DNA from: Bacteroidota bacterium
GTDB lineage: Bacteria; Bacteroidota; Bacteroidia; Chitinophagales; Chitinophagaceae
Assembly: GCA_005884665.1 (NCBI GenBank)
Contig: VBAT01000015.1
Coordinates: 35,924 to 99,923 of the forward strand
Direction: 5' to 3'
Length of the DNA: 64,000 nucleotides
This document shows positions 38,045-46,615 of the stretch, piece by piece. The notes under the pieces are model-generated. The model saw only the letters and a program-made list of their open reading frames with translations. It made no database searches and was not told where the DNA came from. How positions within the stretch are numbered: the first letter of the stretch is position 1; each line of letters opens with the position of its first letter. The position numbers and the translations under genes are program-made.

Positions 38045-38419
38045 CTACTTTTTAGTGCCGTTCGAATTTCCCGTGTTAATAAAATCTTCACGCATTGGAC
38101 TGAATATATCAATCAGCACTCCTGCTTCAAGACAAACAGCCCCGTGCATTACGTTGGAGGGAATGTAAAATGCATCTCCCGTAGTAAGTATTTTCTTTTC
38201 TCCATCTATTTCTACTTCAAAGATCCCGTTCTCCACATGTGTGATCTGCGAGTGATGATGCTGGTGCAATGTTCCCACAGCCCCTTTTTCAAATTCTACT
38301 TTTACTACCATCAGGCGTTCATCCCAGGCCATTATTTTCCTGCGCATGCCAGGGGCGACTATTTCCCAGGGTACTTCCCTGTTTTCGATAAATACTTTCA
38401 CCGGCTCAGATGTTCTCAT
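38045..38419 (-). CDS. kdgF: KdgF-type cupin, unsaturated uronate linearising enzyme
   Basis: 124 residues, a single cupin. Metal ligands are in HQHHHSQITHVENG (His triad) and in NVMHGAV; the C-terminal FSPMREDF is the KdgF signature. KdgF converts 4,5-unsaturated monouronates from pectin and alginate into the linear keto form (DEH). It lies 13 bases after the PL17 oligoalginate lyase, which would make its substrate. Cytoplasmic or periplasmic; no signal peptide is visible. Confidence 0.88.
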   Translation of the reverse strand: MRTSEPVKVFIENREVPWEIVAPGMRRKIMAWDERLMVVKVEFEKGAVGTLHQHHHSQITHVENGIFEVEIDGEKKILTTGDAFYIPSNVMHGAVCLEAGVLIDIFSPMREDFINTGNSNGTKK

Positions 38420-38432
38420 ATGCGTTATTTGA

Positions 38433-40616
38433 TTAGTTTAAAATTTTACCATCGTACCAAACAGCATATGGGCCTGTCCAGTTAATGTTTTGAGTTGTAT
38501 GTTTTGTGTTATTGTCAAAATCTTTATTGCATTGGGCAATCAGCAGTTTTTTGTCATCGACCATTACCTCAGCAATTGAATAATCTTTGTTGTTCTGCAA
38601 CAGGGTGATCTTTTTAACAGAAGGGTACGAGTTAGTGGAAAATTCAGCAATGGGATCAAATTTTCCATGTATTTCGATCACAGTGACAAAAGCCTCGTCC
38701 GTTCCTTTTTTGCGAATAATAAACGCCGGCTCGCGACGCAGGTTAAAGTCAGGATCATTGGCGCCGCTTCTGGTAAAAAATAACGTAGCAGTGTCCTGGA
38801 TCAACGTAGAGATCGAATAATATGTCCTGTCATTCAGGAAAGTGAATTGCGCAGTCGCATTATTTAGCTTTGCTTCTGCTTCTTTCCATAAAAATTGATA
38901 GCCATTCTTCCTGCCCAGTGTCTCCTGTTTCTTTGTAAAAGATTCGTATGTGAAAGAGGTATTGATAAGTTGGCCACTATACTGAAATGGCAGATCATAC
39001 TGGTGTTCTTCCGGTGAAGAGGCATTAAAAAGATCAACGATCATTTTTCTTCCATCGGGTAATTGCAAAAAATATTCAGTTCGTTGCAAATGCACATTTT
39101 TGTATGCATTGTCTTCTTTAGCCGACACCACTTGCACAGATGAACTATTGATATTGCTGAACAGTTTATCCGAATGATATTTTTCTCCTTCTTCTTCCCT
39201 GCCATTAAAGTGACTGGTTTCGTCTGCCACAATCGTATTATGAGCGATAGTTTGTGATGCGTATGTTTTATTCTCCGGCAGGTAACGGCCACCATATTTC
39301 TGTTCGATCCCGATAAACCGGACAGACCCATAGTCGGTCAGTATTTCGTTGCCTTTATCAAAAAGAACGATGTTGAGTTTATCAAAATGACCGTGAGAAA
39401 GACCATGTGAAGTATATTTATAGAGTAAGGTAGAGAGATCATTTCCTTTTCCAATTCGCAACAAACTTACACCTCCTTCATCACCATTCTTACCGTCTTT
39501 ATATTCAACGGGACGATAGGAATAATAGGTGGGAACTGATTTGTTGCCGGTTAAAGCCGCGGCAATAGCGATGCCTCCTTTATTTAGTAATACCCGATCC
39601 TGCTTTTTGGCTACAACCAGTAAGCCTTCATCTTTTCCATAAACGTCCCAGGCTATATCTACTGCTGTTACCAGCTCATTACTGGTATAGTCCTTATCTT
39701 TTAAAGCATCATTCAATGGAAAGAATTTACCGTCGAGATTGGTTTGTTGTAAACCTGAGGTCAATGCCTTTTGTAAAATAGCATTGCGGTATTTAAATAT
39801 GTTCAGGTCAGGACGTGCCCTCTGCAATGCGTTTGCAAAAAGGTAATAGGGTAGAATGGCATAGCGTACATAATAAGGTCCTTCCGTATAATACCCATCA
39901 GGTGAAAACAATCCATTCATCTGAGCCAGGAAACCGCTCTTACCATCTTTATTAGTTCCGTACAAAGCCATGTCCACATACTCTTTATTATTAGTAGCAA
40001 TGCCTACAATTCCAACTCCTGCACAGGCCCATACACCGTGATTGTGTATTAGATTGAACCAACTCTTTAGGTCCTTTGTAAAAAAATCTACTTCCGGCCT
40101 GAATGCGCCGTTTTCAATGATGTTTCTTTCTGATGGCAAAAGAGAATTATATATAAGATCATACGCCATTCCCGTATACACAAGCCAATTGGCATCATTC
40201 AATGCCTGCCAGAAAATATGGCCGGGTGAACTGCTCGTCGCCTGTGGATGATTCTTTAATGTGGGATTCAATACTGCATATTTCAACAGGATATCCCTTA
40301 CCAGCCTTGCATATTTTATATCATTGGTAAGGTTGTATAATATACCGCTGTTGAACATAAGCGTATAATTGGCCTTATGCTTTTCATGCGTATAACCGCC
40401 GGCGGCATCTTTGGGGAAGGGCACATCCACATCTTTACCCAGGTATTTATCTACATCGTTCTTTATTTCGCTGTACGACCGGGTAAGAACAGGGTATTTA
40501 GCCAGATTCCCTTTTATCTCGGCAGCTTCAGATTTGGTAAAAAATGTGACAGGATGCTGTGCAGTGAGCAGCAATGGCATGATCAGCAAGCCTGTTATCT
40601 TTAGCAATCGTTTCAT
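38433..40616 (-). CDS. PL17 oligoalginate lyase (heparinase II/III fold)
   Basis: 727 residues with a signal peptide (LLLTAQ). An N-terminal alpha/alpha toroid (about 25-370) carries N192/H193 in HNHGVW and Y248/Y249 in TEGPYYVRYA; the spacing H193-Y249 equals that reported for PL17 Alg17c (H202-Y258). The C-terminal beta-sheet domain includes SHGLSHGHFDKLN. Members exolytically release unsaturated monouronate from alginate oligomers in the periplasm. Second gene of the operon, 17 bases after the SDR gene. Confidence 0.9.
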   Translation of the reverse strand: MKRLLKITGLLIMPLLLTAQHPVTFFTKSEAAEIKGNLAKYPVLTRSYSEIKNDVDKYLGKDVDVPFPKDAAGGYTHEKHKANYTLMFNSGILYNLTNDIKYARLVRDILLKYAVLNPTLKNHPQATSSSPGHIFWQALNDANWLVYTGMAYDLIYNSLLPSERNIIENGAFRPEVDFFTKDLKSWFNLIHNHGVWACAGVGIVGIATNNKEYVDMALYGTNKDGKSGFLAQMNGLFSPDGYYTEGPYYVRYAILPYYLFANALQRARPDLNIFKYRNAILQKALTSGLQQTNLDGKFFPLNDALKDKDYTSNELVTAVDIAWDVYGKDEGLLVVAKKQDRVLLNKGGIAIAAALTGNKSVPTYYSYRPVEYKDGKNGDEGGVSLLRIGKGNDLSTLLYKYTSHGLSHGHFDKLNIVLFDKGNEILTDYGSVRFIGIEQKYGGRYLPENKTYASQTIAHNTIVADETSHFNGREEEGEKYHSDKLFSNINSSSVQVVSAKEDNAYKNVHLQRTEYFLQLPDGRKMIVDLFNASSPEEHQYDLPFQYSGQLINTSFTYESFTKKQETLGRKNGYQFLWKEAEAKLNNATAQFTFLNDRTYYSISTLIQDTATLFFTRSGANDPDFNLRREPAFIIRKKGTDEAFVTVIEIHGKFDPIAEFSTNSYPSVKKITLLQNNKDYSIAEVMVDDKKLLIAQCNKDFDNNTKHTTQNINWTGPYAVWYDGKILN

Positions 40617-40633
40617 TAAAGCACGTCTTCTAT

Positions 40634-41389
40634 TTACGCAAAATAAGTTCCGCCGTTGATCTCGATACTCTCACCATTGATGAAAGAGGAGGCATCACTG
40701 GCTAAGTATAAAACAAGATCTCCTATTTCTCGTGCCTCACCTTCTCTTCGTAGAGGAGTTGCGGCAGCGACATTCTTTCTTACTTCCGGTTTGGTAAACG
40801 TATTGTGAAAAGTAGTATTGATCATTCCGGGAGAAACACAATTCACTCTTATACCTTTGGGTCCAAGTTCTTTGGCCAATCCTCTCGTTAATGATAATAT
40901 ACCACCTTTTGACGCAGCATAAGCTACCCCGCCAAAACCACCACCATCTCTTGCAGCCTGTGAACTGAAATTGACAATTGAACCACCTTCAGTCATATAA
41001 GGAGCAACTTCTCTTATTACGAGATAGGCAGATTTAAGATTAACGGCAATGACGGCATCAAAAAATTCTTCATCAAGATCGGCCAGTATTTTTCTTCCCA
41101 TTAAGCCACCTGCTACATTCACCAAAACATGGATCACGTTTCCATAGGCACCAATACATGCATTAACTACTTTTTTTGCATCGGCCGCCTTAGTCATATC
41201 ACCCTGGACGGCGATAGCTTTGCCTCCGGCATCCTTAATCAGTTTAACTGTTTCATCGGCCTGTTGCTGGTTGCTATTATAGTTGACACAAACCTTTGCA
41301 CCCGCAGCAGCCAGTTTTATTGATGCCTGTTGTCCAATATCTCTTGCTCCGCCGGTCACGATCGCAATTTTCCCGTTCATTGAATACAT
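40634..41389 (-). CDS. SDR oxidoreductase, probable DEH reductase
   Basis: 251 residues from ATG 41389 (ATG 41380 gives MNGKIAIVTGG and is equally possible; further upstream starts add a hydrophobic tail). Rossmann motif TGGARDIG has Asp where most SDRs have Gly; NVAGG, catalytic Ser in NFSSQ, and YAASK are present. In alginate loci this SDR reduces 4-deoxy-L-erythro-5-hexoseulose uronate to 2-keto-3-deoxygluconate with NAD(P)H. It is the first gene of the nine-gene minus-strand operon. Confidence 0.83.
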   Translation of the reverse strand: MYSMNGKIAIVTGGARDIGQQASIKLAAAGAKVCVNYNSNQQQADETVKLIKDAGGKAIAVQGDMTKAADAKKVVNACIGAYGNVIHVLVNVAGGLMGRKILADLDEEFFDAVIAVNLKSAYLVIREVAPYMTEGGSIVNFSSQAARDGGGFGGVAYAASKGGILSLTRGLAKELGPKGIRVNCVSPGMINTTFHNTFTKPEVRKNVAAATPLRREGEAREIGDLVLYLASDASSFINGESIEINGGTYFA

Positions 41390-41695
41390 ATAGATCAGGT
41401 AGAAAACTCCTTTAAAGAGAAGAAACAAGAATGCTGATGGAATAATAAATAAGGAATAAAATGGCTAAGCAGTTTGTTCTTCACCTGGCAAGTTCCCCGG
41501 TGTAATATCAACCCGAATCCTTACCCGGCAATTTTTCCGTCTTTGGAAAATAATAAATAATCAGCTCTTTTTTTAAATGAATAATGAAAAATGCAGTCGT
41601 GGTTAGACAGTTTCTAAAAAAACGATACCGGAAACGATACCGGCAACGCTGCCGGTATTCTCGTAATTGATTATCCTGTAGCTTTATCCCGTTAT
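41390..41695. promoter_or_regulatory. Divergent control region of the alginate locus
   Basis: 306 bases between the minus-strand operon and the LacI/PL6 pair. At 41620-41655 stand three tandem 12-mers: AAACGATACCGG twice, then CAACGCTGCCGG. Overlapping them is a perfect 9-bp inverted repeat ATACCGGCA (41637-41645)/TGCCGGTAT (41650-41658). Direct and inverted sites 38 bases before the lacI-type start suggest an operator for that regulator. No clear promoter boxes could be fixed; TAGCTTTA at 41679-41686 is only a weak match and too close to the start codon. Confidence 0.6.
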
Positions 41696-42730
41696 ATGAA
41701 TAAGCCCGCAACGATCAAAGATATAGCCCGCCAGCTAAACATTTCTATTTCCACTGTATCCCGTGCTATGCGGAATGCTCCTGATGTGAATGCAGATACA
41801 AGGAAAGCTGTGATGGCTTTGTCGGAAGAATTGAGCTATCAACCAAACAAACTTGCATTAAGCCTTAAACAGAAGCAAACGCATAATATCGGCGTTATCG
41901 TTCCTAACCTGGATTATGTATTGTCGACAATGGTGAAGGGGATTGATGAGGTGGCGCTCGAAGCTGGCTACACGGTAATGGTTTGCCAGAGCAATGAATC
42001 ATTCGGCAGGGAAATGGTCAATACGAGGAGACTGCTCGATAGCCTGGTAGACGGGTTCATTATTTCCGTCTCGAGCGAAACGAAAGTATTCGATCATTTC
42101 AAAAAGATCCAGGAGAAGGAAATGCCAATGGTAGTGTTTGATCGCATTACACCCCATTTAAAAGCGCCGAGTGTGCGTATTGACAATATGGATGGCGGTT
42201 TCCAGGCCACAGAACATTTAATAGAACAGGGATATAAACGCATTGCTATTCTCGCTGGTCCGAAGAATCTCGGCATCAGCAATACCCGTTTGGAAGGATA
42301 TATTCATGCATTGAATAAACACAAGATCAAACCGGACAATGACCTGATCATTCATTGTGATTTTAACCAGGATTACGCATACGTGGCCACGCAGGAATTG
42401 CTTGCCGGAAAGAAAAAACCGGATGCCATTTTCACGATCAGTGATCGTATGGCCATTGGAGCTATGCTGGCTATTAAAGAGAGAGGATTGAAAATGCCGC
42501 AGGATATCGGCCTTGTGGGATTCAACAACGAACCCTTTACCAATCTTGTAACACCCCGTATTTCCAGTGTGGATCAGCCATCTTTTGAATTGGGAAAGAT
42601 AGCGGCAAAGCTATTTATTGAGAGAGTGCATAACAGTGATATGGACCATGTTGAAGAGATACTAAAGCCCAAATTATGTATCCGTGAATCGTCGCAACGG
42701 ATAGCGCCGAAGAACGGACGAGTTAAATAA
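41696..42730 (+). CDS. LacI/PurR-family transcriptional regulator of the alginate locus
   Basis: 344 residues: N-terminal helix-turn-helix (TIKDIARQLNISISTVSRAM) with hinge helix region (YQPNKLALSL), and a periplasmic-binding-like sensor domain (60-340) with NIGVIVPNLDY. Such regulators in alginate loci respond to an unsaturated uronate or KDG-type ligand. The PL6 gene starts 7 bases after its stop, so both share a transcript, and the nine-gene operon lies opposite. Autoregulation through the palindrome 38 bases upstream is likely (inference). Confidence 0.92.
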   Translation: MNKPATIKDIARQLNISISTVSRAMRNAPDVNADTRKAVMALSEELSYQPNKLALSLKQKQTHNIGVIVPNLDYVLSTMVKGIDEVALEAGYTVMVCQSNESFGREMVNTRRLLDSLVDGFIISVSSETKVFDHFKKIQEKEMPMVVFDRITPHLKAPSVRIDNMDGGFQATEHLIEQGYKRIAILAGPKNLGISNTRLEGYIHALNKHKIKPDNDLIIHCDFNQDYAYVATQELLAGKKKPDAIFTISDRMAIGAMLAIKERGLKMPQDIGLVGFNNEPFTNLVTPRISSVDQPSFELGKIAAKLFIERVHNSDMDHVEEILKPKLCIRESSQRIAPKNGRVK

Positions 42731-42737
42731 TTAAGTT

Positions 42738-45059
42738 ATGAAACGATTGATGCTGTTACAATCATTACTTCTTGTTTCCATAGTATGTTTTTCCAATACA
42801 ATTCTTGTGAAAAACATTGAGGAATTAAAAGCTGCTAACAAACAAGCTCAACCCGGGGATATTATCATTTTACAAAACGGCGAATGGAAAAATGTAACCA
42901 TCGCTTTGAATTGCACGGGAACAAAAGAAAAACCGGTAATTTTTAAGGCGCAGACACCCGGAAAGGTTATTCTATCAGGGAATTCAATGTTGAAATTGGG
43001 AGGTGATTTCATTGTAGTGGATGGCCTGTATTTTCTAAACGGCTATGCTGGCGATAATGCGGTCGTTGATTTCAGGGTCAACAAAAACGAACTGGCCAAT
43101 AGTTGCCGTGTGACCAATTGCGTGATCAACGATTTCAACAATCCCAAACGAATGGATGAAAACAACTGGGTATTGTTTTACGGAAAGAATAACCGTTTAG
43201 ATCATTGCAGTTTCATAAATAAGAAAAATATGGGCGTCTTGCTTGCTGTTGTTCTGGATGATGACATGAGCCGTGAGAATTTTCATTTTATAGACCACAA
43301 TTATTTTGGTGTACGGATACCACTGGCTTCGAATGGCGGGGAGATAATTCGCGTAGGTGTATCACAGCATTGCCAGTTTAATTCCAACACCCAGATCGTT
43401 GACAACTATTTTGAGCATTGTGACGGGGAAACAGAGATCATATCGATCAAATCAGGAAGCAATGTGGTTCGTGGCAATCTTTTTAAAGAATGCCAGGGGG
43501 GTGTGGTGTTAAGACACGGGAATAACAATACAGTGGAGAATAACATTTTTCTGGGCAATGATAAAGAAGGAACCGGCGGTGTCCGTGTTATCAATAAGGG
43601 TCAATGGGTCATCAATAATTTATTTTATAAATGCCGGGGAGTTGATTTCCGTTCGCCATTATCTGTTATGAACGGCATTCCTAATTCTCCTGCTTTCCGT
43701 TATGTACAGGTGACCGATGCCGTAATAGCCAATAATACCTGGTACAACTGCTCTCCTGTTTCATTTTGCGAGGGAAGTGATACAGAAAGAACATTACCAC
43801 CGCTTAATACGCTTCTGCTGAATAATATTTTCTACAATACCAAAGACGATATTATCTATAAAACATTTGATAACACCGCTGGATTTTCTTTCTCAGGCAA
43901 TGAAATCAGCAAAGAGGTAAAACAAGATGTCACCAACGGCTTTACCCCGGCTTCTTTAACAGTGCAGAAAAATGATAACAAACCTTTCATTGTATCCAGG
44001 TCCGTAGCAGCAATCCCGGATTCATTGCAGCAGTTAGCTAAACAAAGGCTGCATCATGTCTTACCAGCAAAAAAAGGGTTTTCCGATTTGGCGTTAGCGA
44101 AAAAGATCCAGGCTAATGCCTATTCGGATTGTGGTGCAAAATGGTTTGACAAAAGCAAATTACTCATTGCTGCAAAACCAATTCGTGTCGATTGCAAAAA
44201 TGCTGAAGAAGTGTATATGCAGCTAAGCAGAAAGGAACCGGTGAGCATTTTTCTTTCTGGCAAACAATATATCCTTGATAAACCGTTTGTGATCTCTAAG
44301 AACGTTGAGTTGACAACTGGCGGTCGGGGAGTGATAGATATTACGACAAATTCAATGCAGGCAGCTTTTATTATTTCCGGCAATGGCCATCTTTCGTTGC
44401 ATAATATGAATATCAATGGTTCGATGGTGAAAGCAAACAGCTTTATTTCGAACGATAGCACTGGCCTTTCTGATCATTACAGCCTGGGTATTTACGGATC
44501 CACACTCCGAAACTTCAACAGGAATAACGGGTGTCAGAATTTTTTCAATGCTTATAAATCGATGGTGGCCGACAGCATTGTCATTTATAAATGTAATTTC
44601 GAGAATATCAATTCCGATGGGTTTATGCTGAATAATGAAAAAGATAATAAAGGATATTACAGCGCAGAGAAAATAACCTTTTTTGGTAATACCATGGGTG
44701 AAGTAAAAGGTATGTTACTCTCCGTTTATCGTGGAGGAAATGATGAAAGCACGATGGGCCCTAAATTGTCATTTGCATACAATCAGCTTAAGAATTGTAA
44801 CACAACTGATACGTCCTCTGCCCTTATCGAATTAACCGGCGTTCAACAGTCAAATATATCCGGGAACGAATTTACCAGTTGCAACCAATTATCGTCTGCT
44901 ACCGGGGCGGCGTCAGGAGCAACAGGAAAATTGATCAACTATACTGACTTCGTAAGGGCTAATCATATTTTCAAAAACAATTCTATCAACTCCTCGGGCG
45001 CCATTCACCTTGATAAATTTGTAACCCAAAAAGAAAATACGTTTAAAAACAGACCATAA
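42738..45059 (+). CDS. PL6 alginate lyase, two-domain (chondroitinase-B fold)
   Basis: 773 residues with a signal peptide (IVCFSN). The first right-handed beta-helix (about 20-390) carries the catalytic pair: K238 in ISIKSGSN and R259 in VVLRHGNN, 21 apart as in chondroitinase B (K250/R271). A second beta-helix (about 490-770) makes it a twin-domain PL6 enzyme like AlyGC. It cleaves alginate or MG blocks by Ca2+-aided beta-elimination, outside or in the periplasm. Confidence 0.9.
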   Translation: MKRLMLLQSLLLVSIVCFSNTILVKNIEELKAANKQAQPGDIIILQNGEWKNVTIALNCTGTKEKPVIFKAQTPGKVILSGNSMLKLGGDFIVVDGLYFLNGYAGDNAVVDFRVNKNELANSCRVTNCVINDFNNPKRMDENNWVLFYGKNNRLDHCSFINKKNMGVLLAVVLDDDMSRENFHFIDHNYFGVRIPLASNGGEIIRVGVSQHCQFNSNTQIVDNYFEHCDGETEIISIKSGSNVVRGNLFKECQGGVVLRHGNNNTVENNIFLGNDKEGTGGVRVINKGQWVINNLFYKCRGVDFRSPLSVMNGIPNSPAFRYVQVTDAVIANNTWYNCSPVSFCEGSDTERTLPPLNTLLLNNIFYNTKDDIIYKTFDNTAGFSFSGNEISKEVKQDVTNGFTPASLTVQKNDNKPFIVSRSVAAIPDSLQQLAKQRLHHVLPAKKGFSDLALAKKIQANAYSDCGAKWFDKSKLLIAAKPIRVDCKNAEEVYMQLSRKEPVSIFLSGKQYILDKPFVISKNVELTTGGRGVIDITTNSMQAAFIISGNGHLSLHNMNINGSMVKANSFISNDSTGLSDHYSLGIYGSTLRNFNRNNGCQNFFNAYKSMVADSIVIYKCNFENINSDGFMLNNEKDNKGYYSAEKITFFGNTMGEVKGMLLSVYRGGNDESTMGPKLSFAYNQLKNCNTTDTSSALIELTGVQQSNISGNEFTSCNQLSSATGAASGATGKLINYTDFVRANHIFKNNSINSSGAIHLDKFVTQKENTFKNRP

Positions 45060-45063
45060 AAGG

Positions 45064-45092
45064 TAACGTAAAATTTGCGTAAGCAATTTACC
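45064..45092. terminator. Possible bidirectional end hairpin
   Basis: Between the convergent PL6 gene and a small minus-strand gene, GTAAAATTTGC (45068-45078) faces GCAATTTAC (45083-45091), an imperfect hairpin with AT-rich flanks. No long T-run, so only a tentative terminator. Confidence 0.35.
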
Positions 45093-45111
45093 CGTAGCTA
45101 TTTTGTACTAA

Positions 45112-45531
45112 TTACTTTTTCCTGGTTAGCTCTTCAAGTGGTATAATATCCCTATTTTGAACTCTAAAACTAAATCGGGTTTGAGTAAGTTCAGCGATAT
45201 GAACTTTAATTCTTTCACCCGGTTTCAGGCTTTTATTCATTGCTCCTGTCGCATTTTTCACTAATAGAATATAATTCATGCTATCTTCCCACTCCATGCT
45301 ACAGACAATTGTTGCCTTTATTTCTCCGAGGTATTCTGTATAATTAATTCCGTCAATTTCAATGTAAGAATTAACTGCATCATCATATTGCCATAGACCA
45401 ATTATTTTTTTATTTGGAGGAACATTACTATGTGTTTGCTCACTCTGGCAAGAGATACAAAATAGAACGACTATCGGGATTTTATAAAGATAGTTTAACC
45501 AGGGTGAGACAATCCTTACGCTGTTTTTCAT
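45112..45531 (-). CDS. Small lipoprotein of unknown function
   Basis: 139 residues from ATG 45531. A hydrophobic N-terminus ending VVLFCISC suggests a lipoprotein; the mature part includes GLWQYDDAVNSYIEIDG and a beta-rich body with a basic tail. No family recognised. A longer start at 45558 is possible but would move the signal inward. It is downstream of, but about 98 bases away from, the DUF1059-like gene. Confidence 0.6.
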   Translation of the reverse strand: MKNSVRIVSPWLNYLYKIPIVVLFCISCQSEQTHSNVPPNKKIIGLWQYDDAVNSYIEIDGINYTEYLGEIKATIVCSMEWEDSMNYILLVKNATGAMNKSLKPGERIKVHIAELTQTRFSFRVQNRDIIPLEELTRKK

Positions 45532-45628
45532 CTTTGAGTGTATTGATAAAATCAACATTCACGCTGGTTTCTTTTCTTTTTATTTCTGCTAATTTACCCA
45601 TAAGCATGTTTTTATTGGTGAACCATCT

Positions 45629-45868
45629 CTATGCATTTTCAGGCAGCGCTTCAAACTCTTTTCTCCTGGTTTCAAACCAGGTCTTCATCGCATCCGGCGT
45701 TTTCATGAGTTCTTTCATTTCGTTCATAGCCGCCAAATGGTCTTTATCACCTTTTTGAAACATTTCCATTCCATGTTTCTTGCTCAATTCTGCCATTTCG
45801 TCAAAACTATTTGCGTTAAATTGTAATTCACATGCTCCTCCCAGTTGTTTACAGGTCATTGTTTTCAT
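45629..45868 (-). CDS. DUF1059-like small protein
   Basis: 79 residues from ATG 45868, beginning MKTMTCKQLGGACE and containing EMAELSKKHGMEMFQKGDKDHL, which is the DUF1059 family pattern. The N-terminal cysteines may bind metal. An in-frame extension upstream to 46006 would overlap the acetyltransferase gene and is rejected. Function unknown; the family is found in many soil bacteria. Confidence 0.75.
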   Translation of the reverse strand: MKTMTCKQLGGACELQFNANSFDEMAELSKKHGMEMFQKGDKDHLAAMNEMKELMKTPDAMKTWFETRRKEFEALPENA

Positions 45869-45911
45869 TTCTGCAGTTTTTACGGTTTTTAATAAATTAT
45901 GTGAATTGCGG

Positions 45912-46526
45912 CTAATCAACCGGACAAATGTCTGCAAGTTTTTGCAAATCTCTCCAACAATAGCCCCCGTGAAATTCGTCGTTTTTGGCCAATAATTTTT
46001 CTCCATTCATTGCATCATGAAACTTACTGGATGGATTTTCAGGAGTACCAAACAATACCATATTTGTGATACCCTGAAGCAGGAACCGCCTGGCTACATG
46101 GCCGAGAAGTTTGCGGCCAAGTCCAATCCTTTGGTATTTCCGCAGGAGATAGATTTTATTCAATTCGCCTGAAAACTCGGGAAGATCCGGATGATTGTAA
46201 GTTTGGCCTTTCGCGAATCCTACCAATTCTTTGTTTTTGTTTTCGACTACATAGCAAAACCAGCTTCCATCGGTTACTTTGAATTGTTGCTGCCATTGAT
46301 ATCTACGGGTCTCAGAGCTTGGTGGAGAGAGAGCCGTCCAGTAGGTTTCCTGCCAGGTCCTGGCATGTAGGTTGGCCAGGGCAGGGATATCTTCTGGTGC
46401 GGCTTCCCGGAATTTGAACGAGGAGAGCAGTTCTCCCTGTTTATTAAGTGATCGAATATTTTTTTGTTTTGATGGACGCTTAAGCCCCATTATAAAACGA
46501 AAGAATGAAATTTTGAGATTTCTCAT
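45912..46526 (-). CDS. GNAT-family N-acetyltransferase
   Basis: 204 residues. The GNAT core starts about residue 38 (FREAAPEDIPALANLHARTW) and includes the acetyl-CoA loop YLLRKYQRIGLGRKLL (R/Q-x-x-G-x-G/A type). The substrate is unknown; a Tabtoxin/spermidine-like class is possible. The N-terminal 37 residues are basic and may be an extension. A nested hairpin lies 17 bases upstream of the start. Confidence 0.82.
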   Translation of the reverse strand: MRNLKISFFRFIMGLKRPSKQKNIRSLNKQGELLSSFKFREAAPEDIPALANLHARTWQETYWTALSPPSSETRRYQWQQQFKVTDGSWFCYVVENKNKELVGFAKGQTYNHPDLPEFSGELNKIYLLRKYQRIGLGRKLLGHVARRFLLQGITNMVLFGTPENPSSKFHDAMNGEKLLAKNDEFHGGYCWRDLQKLADICPVD

Positions 46527-46542
46527 GTTTCTAATTTATGGT

Positions 46543-46580
46543 GGACGGGTTCTATCGGAATCCTTCCGTCGGACCCGCCC
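46543..46580 (-). other. Nested hairpin upstream of the acetyltransferase
   Basis: Outer stem GGACGGGT (46543-46550) with ACCCGCCC (46573-46580), one A-C mismatch, encloses an internal loop and an inner stem CGGAA (46556-46560)/TTCCG (46564-46568) with a three-base loop. It lies between the multicopper oxidase stop and the acetyltransferase start. There is no T-run on either strand, so a 5'-leader element is as likely as a terminator. Confidence 0.4.
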
Positions 46581-46615
46581 AACCAAAAGTACATACCACC
46601 TTGGTTTTCCTTTTT

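Noticed and set aside
38038..38112. Upstream start of the MFS transporter
   Set aside because: It would overlap kdgF and adds a polar tail; ATG 38037 gives a standard N-terminus.
41620..41655. Three tandem 12-mers as a CRISPR array
   Set aside because: Only three units without spacers of suitable length, in a promoter region; an operator is a better reading.
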